A DNA stretch of 64,000 bases from Paludibacterium paludis (lineage in GTDB: Bacteria > Pseudomonadota > Gammaproteobacteria > Burkholderiales > Chromobacteriaceae): contig NZ_CP069161.1 in assembly GCF_018802605.1 (NCBI RefSeq), positions 2,418,001 to 2,482,000 on the forward strand, given 5' to 3'. Below, piece by piece: positions 17,781-28,189 of the stretch. Position numbers and translations under genes: made by a program. Under the pieces are notes generated by a model. That model did not search any database and was not told where the DNA came from. It saw nothing but the letters and a program-made list of their open reading frames with translations. How positions within the stretch are numbered: the first letter of the stretch is position 1; every line of letters begins with the position of its first letter.

Positions 17781-20546
17781 ATGCGCTTTACTCCACTCTG
17801 CCTTGCCCTTGTTTTCGCCCTGGGCGCGCTTCCGGCCGCGCAGGCCGCCGACAGCGTGCCCTCCACCGCGACCATTCCGGCCGGTGCGACACGCATCGTC
17901 AGCATCGAGGGGATCACCGAATACCGCCTGCCTAACGGCTTGAAGGTACTGCTGGCTCCCGATGCTTCCAAACCCGCCACCACGGTGAACATCACCTATC
18001 TTGTTGGCAGCCGCATGGAAAACTACGGTGAAACCGGCATGGCCCACCTGCTCGAGCACCTGCTCTTCAAGGGCACGCCGGCGATGCCCGGCAAGACCCT
18101 CGTAGAGGAACTGTCCCGGCGCGGCATGAGCTTCAACGGCGCCACCTCGTTCGATCGCACCAATTACTATGAAACATTCGCCGCCGACGACGCGAACCTC
18201 GACTGGGCGTTGCGCATGGAAGCGGACCGCATGGTCAACAGTTTCATCGCCCGCAAGGATCTGGACACCGAGTTTTCGGTGGTGCGCAACGAGATGGAGG
18301 CGAACGAAAACAACCCGATGACCATCCTCACCCAGAAGATGGCATCCAGCGCCTACCAATGGCACAACTACGGCAAGAGTCCCATCGGCGCGCGCTCCGA
18401 CGTGGAAAATGTCGACATCAGACGCTTGCAGGGCTTCTATCACAAGTACTACCAGCCGGATAACGCCGTGCTGACCGTCACCGGCAAATTCGACGAACAG
18501 AAAACCCTGAGCGCCATTGTCCGGTATTTCGGCGCCATCCAGCCCCTGCTCCGCCTCATCGAGCCGAGCTATACCCGGGAACCGGTGCAGGACGGCCCCC
18601 GCCAGGTCATTCTCGAGCGGGTCGGCGACACCCCGATCGTGGCCGCCATGTACCACATCGCGCCGGGCGCCCACGCCGACGCCGGCTACCTCGGTCTTCT
18701 TGCGCAAATTCTCGGCGACGAACCGAACGGCCGCCTGTACAAGGCACTGGTGGAAGGCAAGAAGGCCGCGGCGGCCGGCGCCAATCTGCTGAACCTGAAA
18801 GATCCGGGTTCGGTGTATTTTCTGGCGGTGCTGAACAAGCAGCAGTCCCTGCCCGCTGCGCGCGCGGCGCTGCTCGCCACGCTGGAGCAGATCGGCAAGA
18901 GGCCGATCACCGAAGGGGAGCTCGGGCGTGCCAAACTGGCGATCCTCAACAGCTACGACAAAATCATGACGGATCCGACCCGGTTTGGCATCGCGTTGTC
19001 CGAGAGCATCGCCAAGGGAGACTGGCGCCTGTTCTTCTGGCAACGCGACGTGATCGAGAAGGCCACGCTCGCCGATGTGAACCGCGTGGCGCGGCAGTAT
19101 CTCAAGGAATCGAACCGAACGCTCGGCGAGTTCCAGCCCACCGCCAAACCCGACCGCGCGGACATTCCCGATACGCCGGACGTCACCAAGTCCCTGGAAA
19201 ACTACAAGGGGCGCGCGCCCGAAGCGAGCGGCGAAGCCTTCGATGCCTCGTCCGCCAATATCGAAGCGCGCACGCGGCGCCTTACTCTGGCCAACGGCAT
19301 GCAACTGGCCCTGCTCCCCAAATCCACTCGGGGCAAGACGGTTCGCGGAGATCTGGTGCTGCACATGGGAGACGAAAAAAGCCTGTTCGGCCGATCGCAG
19401 ATCGCCGGCGTGACGGCGGCCATGCTGCTGCGCGGCACGGAGTCCATGACGCGCAGCCAGATCGATGACCGCCTGCAGGCGCTCAAGGCCAGCCTGTCCG
19501 TCGGCGGCGGCGCGAGCGCGGTCAACGTACATTTCGAAACCCGGCGCGAACATCTGCCGGAACTGCTGACGCTGATCAATGACATCCTGCGCCGCCCGAC
19601 TTTCCCGGCCGCCGAGCTCTCCTCGCTGGTCACCGAAAGCCTCACCGGCATCGACGCGGCGCGCACCGAACCGCAGTCGCTCGCTTCCCAGGCCATGGCA
19701 AGGCACGGCAACCCCTACCCCAGAGGCGATGTACGCTACGCACCGACCTTCGATGAGAGCGCGGCGGAGCTCAAGTCCGTCAAGACCGGCGATCTGAAGG
19801 CCTTCCATCAGCGCTTTTACGGCACGCAGAATGCGCAGCTCTCGCTGGTTGGCGATTTTGACGCGACCGCCGTCGAGAAGCAGTTGCGCAGCCTGTTCGG
19901 CACCTGGAAAGCCCCGGCTTCCTTCACCCGCATTGTCCAGCCCTTCGTTCCCGAAAAGCCCGACACCCTGACCCTGGCCACGCCGGACAAGGCCAACGCG
20001 GTCTGGCTGGCCAGCCTGGCCTTCCCGCTCAGGGATTCGGCGGCGGATTTCCCCGCCTTGCTGCTGGCCACGGAAATCCTCGGAGGAGGTTCGCTCAAGA
20101 ACAGGCTGATCGACCGCCTGCGCCAGAAGGAAGGCATCAGCTACGGCGCGGGCGCGAGCGTGTCCGCGGCCTCGCTGGATGACAATGGTGGCATCGAGTT
20201 TTATGCGATTTACGCACCGCAAAACCGCGCGCGCCTGGAGGCCGCCGTGAAGGAAGAACTGGAACGTTTCGTGCGCGACGGCGTCACCGATGAAGAGCTG
20301 GCCGCCGCCAAGAGCAGCATACTGAAATCACGGGCGCTGGCGCGGGCGCAGGACGGCGCGCTCGCGTCGCTGCTGGTCTCGCAACTTTACCTGAAGCGCA
20401 CCATGGCGTTCAGCGAACAAAGGGAAGCGCAAATCAGCGCGGCAACGCGAAACGAGGTGAACGCGGCGATCCGCAAATACCTCGTGCCGGCCAGTCTGGT
20501 GAACATCTACGCGGGGGATTTTGCCAAGGCATCGCCGGCGAAGTGA
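17781..20546 (+). CDS. M16 zinc metallopeptidase, two fused M16 units, exported
   Basis: 921 residues from ATG 17781, chosen for GGAG seven bases upstream and an immediate signal peptide (MRFTPLCLALVFALG, then AAQAAD). The first unit has the inverted zinc motif HLLEH in GMAHLLEHLLFKGTP, with the downstream glutamate region VRNEMEANENNP. The second unit (from about residue 500) lacks HxxEH and is the structural half, as in pitrilysin-type and PqqL-type peptidases. It probably acts as a periplasmic peptide- or protein-degrading enzyme. It is divergent from the chemoreceptor gene and ends at a good terminator. Confidence 0.93.
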   Translation: MRFTPLCLALVFALGALPAAQAADSVPSTATIPAGATRIVSIEGITEYRLPNGLKVLLAPDASKPATTVNITYLVGSRMENYGETGMAHLLEHLLFKGTPAMPGKTLVEELSRRGMSFNGATSFDRTNYYETFAADDANLDWALRMEADRMVNSFIARKDLDTEFSVVRNEMEANENNPMTILTQKMASSAYQWHNYGKSPIGARSDVENVDIRRLQGFYHKYYQPDNAVLTVTGKFDEQKTLSAIVRYFGAIQPLLRLIEPSYTREPVQDGPRQVILERVGDTPIVAAMYHIAPGAHADAGYLGLLAQILGDEPNGRLYKALVEGKKAAAAGANLLNLKDPGSVYFLAVLNKQQSLPAARAALLATLEQIGKRPITEGELGRAKLAILNSYDKIMTDPTRFGIALSESIAKGDWRLFFWQRDVIEKATLADVNRVARQYLKESNRTLGEFQPTAKPDRADIPDTPDVTKSLENYKGRAPEASGEAFDASSANIEARTRRLTLANGMQLALLPKSTRGKTVRGDLVLHMGDEKSLFGRSQIAGVTAAMLLRGTESMTRSQIDDRLQALKASLSVGGGASAVNVHFETRREHLPELLTLINDILRRPTFPAAELSSLVTESLTGIDAARTEPQSLASQAMARHGNPYPRGDVRYAPTFDESAAELKSVKTGDLKAFHQRFYGTQNAQLSLVGDFDATAVEKQLRSLFGTWKAPASFTRIVQPFVPEKPDTLTLATPDKANAVWLASLAFPLRDSAADFPALLLATEILGGGSLKNRLIDRLRQKEGISYGAGASVSAASLDDNGGIEFYAIYAPQNRARLEAAVKEELERFVRDGVTDEELAAAKSSILKSRALARAQDGALASLLVSQLYLKRTMAFSEQREAQISAATRNEVNAAIRKYLVPASLVNIYAGDFAKASPAK

Positions 20547-20562
20547 TGTTTCCGCCCTGCCA

Positions 20563-20607
20563 CAACGCCGACTCATCAATTCGTTTGATGGGTTGGCGTT
20601 GTTTTTT
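20563..20607 (+). terminator. Intrinsic terminator after the M16 peptidase gene
   Basis: CAACGCC pairs with GGCGTTG around an inner stem CATCAA/TTTGATG, followed by TTTTTT. It separates the peptidase gene from the pirin pair. Confidence 0.8.
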
Positions 20608-20670
20608 GCGCTTTTCCTCCGACTGATTCGATTATTTAATACAGGCATTATCCTGATTACGGAGCATGCC

Positions 20671-21525
20671 ATGACCACACGCAAACTTGACACCACCATC
20701 ACCGCCATCCCGGTCTCCGACGGAGCCGGTGTGAAACTGCTGCGCAGCCTTGGGCAAACGGGCCAAGCCCGTCTGGATCCGTTTCTGATGCTCGATTGCT
20801 TCTACTCGGACAATCCCGATGACTATCTTGCCGGCTTCCCCGCCCACCCCCATCGCGGTTTCGAAACAGTCACCTACATGCTGGAAGGGCAAATGCTGCA
20901 TGAGGACCATCTGGGCAACCGCGGGGAGCTCAGAAGTGGCGGCGCACAGTGGATGACCGCTGGACGGGGTATCATCCACTCGGAGATGCCCCGCCAGGAA
21001 TCCGGACGGATGCGCGGGTTCCAGCTGTGGATCAATTTGCCGGCCAGGGAAAAGATGAAACCCGCGCATTACCGGGATCTCGCGCCGGAAAGCATTCCCG
21101 AGTTGCCGCTCCCCGGGGCCGGGATCGTTCGCGTCATCGCCGGAGTCTACAGGATGGAACACCGCAGCATCACGGGGCCGATCGCGGGGCTTAGCCGGGC
21201 GCCGCTGTTTTTCGATGTCAGGCTTCCGGCCGGACAACATTTTGCCCATCCGCTCGACGCCGGCCAGCAAGCCTTCGTCTACCCTTATGAGGGCAGCTTG
21301 ATGGTCGGCCCGGAAAACGATGCCAGGCCGCTTGCCGCGCATAGCGCCGGCATTCTTGGCGCAGGCGGGGAGGTCCGGGTCGCCGCGCAGACCGACTGCG
21401 GTTTTCTGCTGCTGGCGGCCGACCCGATCGGGGAACCGATCGTGCAATACGGTCCCTTCGTGATGAACACCCCGGAAGAAATCGACGAAGCCATTCGCGA
21501 CTACCGGAACAACACACTTGTCTGA
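20671..21525 (+). CDS. Pirin family protein (first of two)
   Basis: 284 residues from ATG 20671, with GGAG six bases upstream. It is a bicupin. The N-terminal cupin carries the pirin metal ligands in FPAHPHRGFETVTYMLEG (two His), then HEDHLGN and GGAQWMTAGRGIIHSEMP (further His and Glu). Bacterial pirins bind Fe or other metals; some act as quercetinases, others bind metabolic enzymes such as pyruvate dehydrogenase. It is followed 13 bp later by a second pirin gene in the same direction, so the two form an operon. The biological role is not readable from sequence. Confidence 0.92.
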   Translation: MTTRKLDTTITAIPVSDGAGVKLLRSLGQTGQARLDPFLMLDCFYSDNPDDYLAGFPAHPHRGFETVTYMLEGQMLHEDHLGNRGELRSGGAQWMTAGRGIIHSEMPRQESGRMRGFQLWINLPAREKMKPAHYRDLAPESIPELPLPGAGIVRVIAGVYRMEHRSITGPIAGLSRAPLFFDVRLPAGQHFAHPLDAGQQAFVYPYEGSLMVGPENDARPLAAHSAGILGAGGEVRVAAQTDCGFLLLAADPIGEPIVQYGPFVMNTPEEIDEAIRDYRNNTLV

Positions 21526-21538
21526 AAGGAGTCTCCGC

Positions 21539-22420
21539 ATGAGTCCCGCTCTTGCCAAACGTATCGCTGGCGTCACGCGCGATGTGGGCTTCGCTGTCAA
21601 GCGCCTGTTGCCCGCCGGCGAAGCGCGCTCGATCGGCCCCTTCGTGTTTCTGGATCACATGGGACCCGCCCGTTTTGCCGCGGGCACCGCCGAAGGGGAT
21701 GTCCGCCAACATCCGCATATCGGACTGGCCACCGTCACCTATCTGTTCAGCGGCGCGCTGATGCATCGTGACAGTCTCGGCACGGAACAAAGGATCGAGC
21801 CGGGCGCCGTGAACTGGATGTCGGCAGGCCGTGGCATCAGTCACTCGGAACGGATTCCGGCGGACATCCGGCAGACGGCGGATGCGCTTCACGGAATACA
21901 GATGTGGATCGCGCTGCCCACGGGGCTCGAAGAATCGGAACCGGTGTTCCGGCACTATCCCACAAGCGATATCCCCGTCGCCAGCGCCGAGGGCGCAAGC
22001 ATCGCCGTGCTCATCGGTACGTTCCGGGAACTGGCGTCCCCGGTACCCTCACCCTGGGACATGCTGTATGCCGCACTCACCCTGGAAGACGGCGCGAGCT
22101 TTACCTGGCCGGCGGGACTCGCCGAACGGGCCGTTTACGTGGCGGAGGGCTCAGTGCGTATCGACAACGAAACCATACCAGCCGGCCACCTTGCGGTACT
22201 CAACGATACCGATGCCACACTGTCGGCAACAGCGGCCAGCCGCGTCATGCTGCTGGGCGGAGAACCACTGGACGGTCCGCGCCACATGTGGTGGAACTTC
22301 GTATCACGCCGCAAGGCGCGCATTGAAGCCGCACGCGAAGATTGGGAAGCGGGTCGCATCCCCCGGGTTCCCGGCGAGAACGACTTCATCCCGGCTCCGC
22401 CGCTCAAGCGTCTCCGATGA
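21539..22420 (+). CDS. Pirin family protein (second of two)
   Basis: 293 residues from ATG 21539, with AAGGAG seven bases upstream. It is a paralogue of the gene before it with clear divergence: FVFLDHMGPARF, QHPHIGLATVTYLFSG and GAVNWMSAGRGISHSE keep the metal-binding His residues and Glu. The C-terminal cupin is intact (PAGHLAVLNDTDATLS). The last 60 residues (HMWWNFVSRRKARIEAAREDW) match the YhhW/pirin C-terminus. It is translated closely after the first pirin gene. Possible activities are as for its neighbour; two distinct subfamilies in one operon suggest non-redundant roles. Confidence 0.92.
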   Translation: MSPALAKRIAGVTRDVGFAVKRLLPAGEARSIGPFVFLDHMGPARFAAGTAEGDVRQHPHIGLATVTYLFSGALMHRDSLGTEQRIEPGAVNWMSAGRGISHSERIPADIRQTADALHGIQMWIALPTGLEESEPVFRHYPTSDIPVASAEGASIAVLIGTFRELASPVPSPWDMLYAALTLEDGASFTWPAGLAERAVYVAEGSVRIDNETIPAGHLAVLNDTDATLSATAASRVMLLGGEPLDGPRHMWWNFVSRRKARIEAAREDWEAGRIPRVPGENDFIPAPPLKRLR

Positions 22421-22622
22421 AATTTCAAGATCAACCCATATCGATTTCGTCAAATTTTTCATCGTCTCAATCAAATGCTTATGTATTGTTGCGCGAATGT
22501 CGGGACGGGTGCAGCAAACCGACGATTTTCAAGCATTGAAATTGACGAGTTGTTAGTCTTTCAATAAAGTGAGCGACCGAAACCAATGTTTTATATCGAA
22601 AAATATAAAGGATTACCATCAG

Positions 22623-23138
22623 ATGCGACTCGCACAACTTGTGACCGCCGCCATTTTTGCGGTCTCCGCCACGGCAAGCCAGGCCGCGGTGTATGACTGG
22701 GGCACCCATGGAAAAACCCAGGTAGGCTCCCTGAGCGTTTCCGCCGGCGACTTCAGCGATCTCTACCGCTTCACCCTGGGCAAGACGTCGTCCCTCGGCG
22801 GTTCGGCCGTGTCGGTCGAGAACAAGTTCGGCAATATCGACATCCTGAAAATCACCAACGGCAGCTTCGCCCTCTACAAGGGCAGCGATGAGGCCCATTC
22901 CCAGCTGGTCAAGACCTTCTCTTTTGACGGCACCACGGCGAATATTTCCCATGTTTTCAGCAACCTGGACGCCGGAAGCTACTTTTACAAGATCAGCGGC
23001 AAGGGCGCCGGTCTGGCCGGAGGCGTATACACTTTCACGTCGTCCCTGACGCCGGCCGTTCCGGAGCCTGAAACCTATGCGCTGATGGGGCTGGGCCTGA
23101 CCGGATTGCTGCTCGCCCGGCGCAAGCGCGCCCGATAA
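22623..23138 (+). CDS. FxDxF-type PEP-CTERM sorting-domain protein
   Basis: 171 residues. A signal peptide (MRLAQLVTAAIFAVSATASQA) is followed by a beta-rich region containing FSDLYRF, close to the FxDxF family motif. The C-terminus is a textbook PEP-CTERM sorting signal: VPEPETYALMGLGLTGLLLARRKRAR, i.e. VPEP, one hydrophobic helix and a basic end. Exosortase (EpsH/XrtA-type) recognises this tag and processes the protein during export, usually linked to exopolysaccharide. No exosortase gene is in the window, so one is predicted elsewhere. AAGGA lies about 12 bases before the ATG. A terminator follows. Confidence 0.92.
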   Translation: MRLAQLVTAAIFAVSATASQAAVYDWGTHGKTQVGSLSVSAGDFSDLYRFTLGKTSSLGGSAVSVENKFGNIDILKITNGSFALYKGSDEAHSQLVKTFSFDGTTANISHVFSNLDAGSYFYKISGKGAGLAGGVYTFTSSLTPAVPEPETYALMGLGLTGLLLARRKRAR

Positions 23139-23170
23139 GCCTCCCGCCTCCCGGCGAAGTGTCGGTCGTG

Positions 23171-23198
23171 ACGCCCCTTCCGGGGCGTTTTGCATTTT
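23171..23198 (+). terminator. Intrinsic terminator after the PEP-CTERM gene
   Basis: ACGCCCC-TTC-CGGGGCGT followed by a T-rich stretch (TTTTGCATTTTT). Confidence 0.8.
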
Positions 23199-23270
23199 TG
23201 CGTGCATCGCTGGCATCCTGCCGGCCAACTGCTACTCTGGAGAGAAGCCCGACTCCCCCGTGGTTGTCCA

Positions 23271-24053
23271 ATGAAGCGTCCCGTCTCCCTCGCCCTCTTC
23301 ATCGCCCTGTCGCTCACCGTGGCCGCGACGCGGGCGGCCTGCCCCCAGGGAGGTCTGAAAGTGGGCTATCTGGCATTCGGGGCCGCCTACAGCGATGGCA
23401 GGGGCATTGATGTCGATCTGGTTGAAACACTGGCCAACCAGCTCGGCTGTCCGATTGCCCGCGCCCAGGCTTATCCCCGGGCACGGGTGATGAAGATGCT
23501 CGAGCAGGGCGAACTCAATCTTGTCACTTCGGCGGCCCGCTCGCCCGAGCGCGAACGGCTCGGCTATTTCCTGGTGTATGAAAAAAGCAAGAACATGACC
23601 CTGCTTGACGCCCGCTTCGGCCGCCCCGGCGCCGAAACCATCCTGAAACGGGAGGAGATCATCTGGGGGAAAGTGCGGTCATTCGTTTACGGCCCGGCGC
23701 AAATGGCGTTTCTCGACAAGATGACGCAGCTTGGCCGGGTGATCGAGGTGGCGGACAACGACGAACTTTTCCAGCTGCTCGCGCGCGGAGCGATTCAGGG
23801 CATGTTCTGTCACCCGTTCGTGTTCGATGAACGCTTCCGCCACACCCCGCTGGAACACCGCCTGATCGTCTACGATGCCTTTCCCGCCGATCCTGAGTTG
23901 CAGGGCGGGCTACTGCTGGCCAAATCGGCATTCGATACGAAGGAAACGCGCCGCTGGCAAGACAAACTCGATGAGTTGCGCGGGAACGGCACACTGGCTG
24001 GCATTTTTCGCAAGCACCTGAGTCGGACCCTCGCCGAGGCGCTGCTGCCGTGA
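23271..24053 (+). CDS. Periplasmic substrate-binding-like protein (family 3), orphan
   Basis: 260 residues from ATG 23271. The signal peptide is MKRPVSLALFIALSLTVAA with cleavage near TRAA. The mature part has the SBP_bac_3 pattern: LKVGYLAFGAAYSDGRGIDVDLVETLANQLG, RVMKMLEQGELNLVTSAARSPER, and a late NDELFQLLARGAIQGM. It is shorter than a standard transport protein and has no ABC partners. Such solitary members are common in Chromobacteriaceae, as is the one at 881-1723; they may detect rather than import a ligand. The two copies here are only distantly similar. Confidence 0.8.
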   Translation: MKRPVSLALFIALSLTVAATRAACPQGGLKVGYLAFGAAYSDGRGIDVDLVETLANQLGCPIARAQAYPRARVMKMLEQGELNLVTSAARSPERERLGYFLVYEKSKNMTLLDARFGRPGAETILKREEIIWGKVRSFVYGPAQMAFLDKMTQLGRVIEVADNDELFQLLARGAIQGMFCHPFVFDERFRHTPLEHRLIVYDAFPADPELQGGLLLAKSAFDTKETRRWQDKLDELRGNGTLAGIFRKHLSRTLAEALLP

Positions 24054-24060
24054 CCGCCGG

Positions 24061-24564
24061 CTATTCGTAAAGGCCGGTCCGAGTGTTTTCCGTCAGTGCG
24101 ACATGACGGCGATAACGCATGCCGAGCTTCTCCAGGATACGCACCGACGCGGCATTGCCCGGATCGGCCAACCCGACGATACGCGTCTTGCCAAGCGCCA
24201 ACCGTCCATATTCCACGCACGCCCGCGCGGCCTCGAATCCCAATCCCTGCCCCGTGAAGGCCGGCAGCAAGGCGTAGCCAACATCCGTGACATCGAGCGC
24301 ATCCCGGTAAAGCAGTCCGCAAATACCGATGGCGCCGCCTCCATCCTTCAGCGACACCCGCCACAGGCCATGCCGGTGCCGCGTATAGCAGGGCATGATG
24401 CGCGTCTCGATAAAGACACGGGCATCCTCCCCGGTGCGCAAGCCTCTATCGCCTATGTTGTCCACAAATGTCTTGTCGTTCATCAGGGCAAAGATAAAGG
24501 CCGCATCCTCCGGACCGAGTTCACTCAAGGTCAGACGCGGGGTTTCCAATACGATCACATCCAC
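24061..24564 (-). CDS. GNAT-family N-acetyltransferase (RimJ/RimL type)
   Basis: 167 residues that begin VIVLETPRLTLSELGPEDAAFI, the typical Acetyltransf_3 opening. The acetyl-CoA pyrophosphate loop is in LLPAFTGQGLGFEAARACVEYG (the R/QxxGxG/A site reads TGQGLG), and LADPGNAASVRILEKLGM is the usual fourth motif. Members acetylate protein N-termini, antibiotics or small amines with acetyl-CoA in the cytoplasm. It converges on the binding-protein gene with a 7-bp gap. The substrate cannot be assigned. It is the last ordinary gene before the mobile island. Confidence 0.88.
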   Translation of the reverse strand: MDVIVLETPRLTLSELGPEDAAFIFALMNDKTFVDNIGDRGLRTGEDARVFIETRIMPCYTRHRHGLWRVSLKDGGGAIGICGLLYRDALDVTDVGYALLPAFTGQGLGFEAARACVEYGRLALGKTRIVGLADPGNAASVRILEKLGMRYRRHVALTENTRTGLYE

Positions 24565-24670
24565 TCCCTGTCGGTTTCACTGAACCGAGTCTACCCGTTT
24601 TCCCTTTCGCGGGCAGCGGAGCAGGCAAGGCGAGAGCGTGGTCATTTCACCGGGATGAAAACTGAAGGAT

Positions 24671-25006
24671 GAGCCTGTCCGAATTTTTGTGTAAACGGGG
24701 TTTGGGTTACGCCTTTGGAATGCGTTCCTCGAACTGAATGGTAAAGCGAGTCAGCGCTGCCTTCCAATCCCGAATCGGCATGGTCCACTTCTGACTGATG
24801 TTCCTCAGCGCCAGATAGAACAGTTTCAGCAACGCCTCATCACTCGGGAACGAGCCCCGATTCTTGGTCAGCTTTCGCAGACTCATATTCACCGACTCGA
24901 TGGCATTGGTGGTGTAGTAGATCACTTTCCTGATCTCCGGCGGGTAGTCGAAGAATGGCGTCAACCGAGCCCAGTTGCGCCACCAGGACTGACCGATCGG
25001 AAAATA
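24671..25006 (-). mobile_element. IS256-family element remnant (one terminus plus transposase C-terminus)
   Basis: The outer end GAGCCTGTCCGAATTTTTGT is typical of an IS256 terminal repeat and marks the island boundary. The element is cut at 25006 by the end of the IS21 element. The other half of IS256 is not found beyond the far IS21 end, so more than a simple insertion took place. Confidence 0.75.
24707..25006 (-). pseudogene. IS256-family transposase, C-terminal fragment
   Basis: About 100 residues matching the end of IS256-type mutator transposases: FFDYPPEIRKVIYYTTNAIESVNMSLRKL contains the conserved NAIESxN with the last catalytic Glu, then a C-terminal WKAALTRFTIQFEERIP. The N-terminal two thirds, including both catalytic Asp, are missing. 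The break coincides with the IS21 terminus. It cannot encode an active enzyme. Confidence 0.85.
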
Positions 25007-25076
25007 TGTCAACGACAACCGAAATCTGACCCCCCATTCCCTCACATCGACATTTCAAATCTGACCCACCCGGGTC

Positions 25077-26869
<1,793 letters not shown>

Positions 26870-26954
26870 AATCGGCGGCGCAAAGCCACCACGTTACCCC
26901 AGGTGGGTCAGTTTTGGTTTGTCTAGGTGGGTCAGTTTTACATTGTCGCTAACA

Positions 26955-27150
26955 CCGACATCGACAAATTCGATGCCGCGCCGTCGGCGCCATGACCATC
27001 CAGGAAGCGTTCATTGCATCCGCCACCCGATCCGTCCAGGCCGCGCAGCGCCCGCAGGGCTTGGCCTTGACGGCGCACCGACGAGATACGCTCGCGCGTG
27101 CGGTGCAAGGCGACTCGGCGGCTTGCACCGCATGTCGAACACGCGCGTAA
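26955..27150 (+). pseudogene. Truncated gene ends next to IS21 (unidentified)
   Basis: Plus-strand coding sequence enters from the IS21 junction and reads TDIDKFDAAPSAP before a TGA at 26993-26995. This overlaps an ATG (ATGA) opening a 52-codon frame, MTIQEAFIASATRSVQAAQ..., ending at 27150. The overlap is what a translationally coupled pair looks like, so these may be the last codons of two genes whose body was lost. Neither is long enough to identify. The last 27 bases are part of a repeat also found at 29574. Confidence 0.35.
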
Positions 27151-27187
27151 AAAAGCCGCTCGCCCCGGCGTCCGAGGGAACGGCTTC
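27124..27187. repeat. Terminator-containing direct repeat, copy 1
   Basis: A block of about 64 bp beginning GCACCGCATG and ending CGGCTTCTT, found again with about 85% identity at 29574-29637. Both copies lie just downstream of an immunity-type gene on the minus strand. This suggests they are the 3' boundary of the same ancestral cassette. Confidence 0.75.
27149..27186 (-). terminator. Intrinsic terminator after the Imm26-like gene
   Basis: Read on the minus strand, AAGCCG ... CGGCTT is followed by a run of T. It lies 70 bp past the stop at 27256. Confidence 0.75.
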
Positions 27188-27255
27188 TTATGCAACTCCG
27201 CTATCCGGCCGATGGATCGCGCGCCGGAGTGCAAAAGATTTTGTAGCGCCGATTC

Positions 27256-27717
27256 TTACGTCGGGTCTGTTTCCGGCGTCCATCCAGATTCAATTCGTTC
27301 GATCAGCAAGGTATCGTTCCATACCCCGCGAATCGGGAATTTACGCTGCTCGGCAGTTAATTCACCGGCCCGCCATTCCTTTTCACCGTCCCACAGCCAC
27401 CACACACCCACCTTGCGAGTGGACGGGTCAATGACACCCGCTCGGAATGTCGGAAACGCCTGCGCCTCCGATTGCACCGCAACGTTATCGACAATCGAAA
27501 CAATGCCTTGATCCACCGCCGCACTTAGCGGAAAGAAGCATATAAATGCCGGCCTGTTTTTCACAAGCTCGGCAAAATCGCCAGGGCGAGCGCAGTAGAA
27601 ATTCCCAAACACACGCAATAACGCCCCATATTGCTTATGCTTGTGGGTGTACTGCGCATAGGTCAAGCCCTTCCCAGTCTTGATTTCGACAATATCGCCG
27701 ATCTTCAATTTCGCCAT
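27256..27717 (-). CDS. Imm26-like immunity protein
   Basis: 153 residues opening MAKLKIGDIVEIKTGKGLTYAQYTHKHKQYGALLRVF, the pattern of Immunity protein 26 (a beta-rich domain opening with GDI[FV]xI). The C-terminal half has VWWLWDGEKEW and KFPIRGVWNDTLLIERIESGW. It starts 1 bp after the stop of a GIY-YIG-type toxin tip, the standard toxin-immunity order, and a strong terminator follows. The predicted role is neutralising that nuclease in the cytoplasm. The gene looks intact even though its toxin partner lacks a proper 5' end. Confidence 0.75.
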   Translation of the reverse strand: MAKLKIGDIVEIKTGKGLTYAQYTHKHKQYGALLRVFGNFYCARPGDFAELVKNRPAFICFFPLSAAVDQGIVSIVDNVAVQSEAQAFPTFRAGVIDPSTRKVGVWWLWDGEKEWRAGELTAEQRKFPIRGVWNDTLLIERIESGWTPETDPT

Positions 27718-27718
27718 T

Positions 27719-28099
27719 TTAGAAACCTGGATAGCCGGCCTGCCTCAAGAGTTCAGCCCCTCGTTGCAACGCTCCAGCGTATGCAGGGTTCGATGTGGAA
27801 ATGCTGTTAATCCTGTTCATCAGCATTCCGCCGTTCTTGGACAAGCCGTGGTTCTCGATCAAAACCTGCTCGACCGCTCTAGCATCGGCACGAGACAGAT
27901 TGCTCAATCCGGGGATCGCATCAATGGAAATGGCTTTTGAACTCAGGTGTTCAGCAGCACGGCGCTCAAGGTTATTTGTGATACCAACATAGTTCACCTC
28001 TCCCGCCGCATTAACAGAGCGATAAACAAGGTTTTCACCAGCCGCTACCCCCTTTGCCGCAACAGAGCACCCCGCGGCGTCGCGCCGTACACCAAGCCC
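27719..28099 (-). pseudogene. Displaced toxin C-terminal tip, GIY-YIG-type nuclease
   Basis: The open frame runs from just after a TGA (28100-28102) to 27719, about 126 codons without a convincing start. It reads GLGVRRDAAGCSVAAKG, then LVYRSVNAAGEVNYVGITNNLERRAAEHL, which has the Tyr-x-Gly and following Arg of GIY-YIG nucleases. A later helix AVEQVLIENHGL supplies a candidate catalytic Glu. Such tips sit at the end of Rhs, CdiA or MafB trunks. Here no trunk precedes it, only a leader also found before the tip at 29927. I infer a silent donor cassette. An internal GTG at 27997 could give a shorter product. Confidence 0.65.
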
Positions 28100-28187
28100 T
28101 CAGCCCCAGCATGGATACCGCTTCACAGGGTGTTACCTCCGATTTGCCCGCTATTGTACCGAGCGAGCCCCCTGACGCGGTTTTTGC
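28050..28187 (-). repeat. Cassette leader repeat, copy 1
   Basis: About 138 bp, homologous to 30225-30363. On the minus strand both contain AAGCGGTATC, GAGGGCTTGGTGTACGGC and GGGGTGCTCTGTTGCGGCAA, then diverge inside the following toxin tip. In both copies the frame entering from upstream is out of register with the tip. Shared leader plus unique tip is the structure that lets cassettes swap by homologous recombination. Confidence 0.7.
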
Positions 28188-28189
28188 TG

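Noticed and set aside
28136..28187. Promoter (TTGACA ... TACAAT) in the leader repeat
   Set aside because: Spacing of 29 bases is too long, and TTGACA is absent from the other copy.
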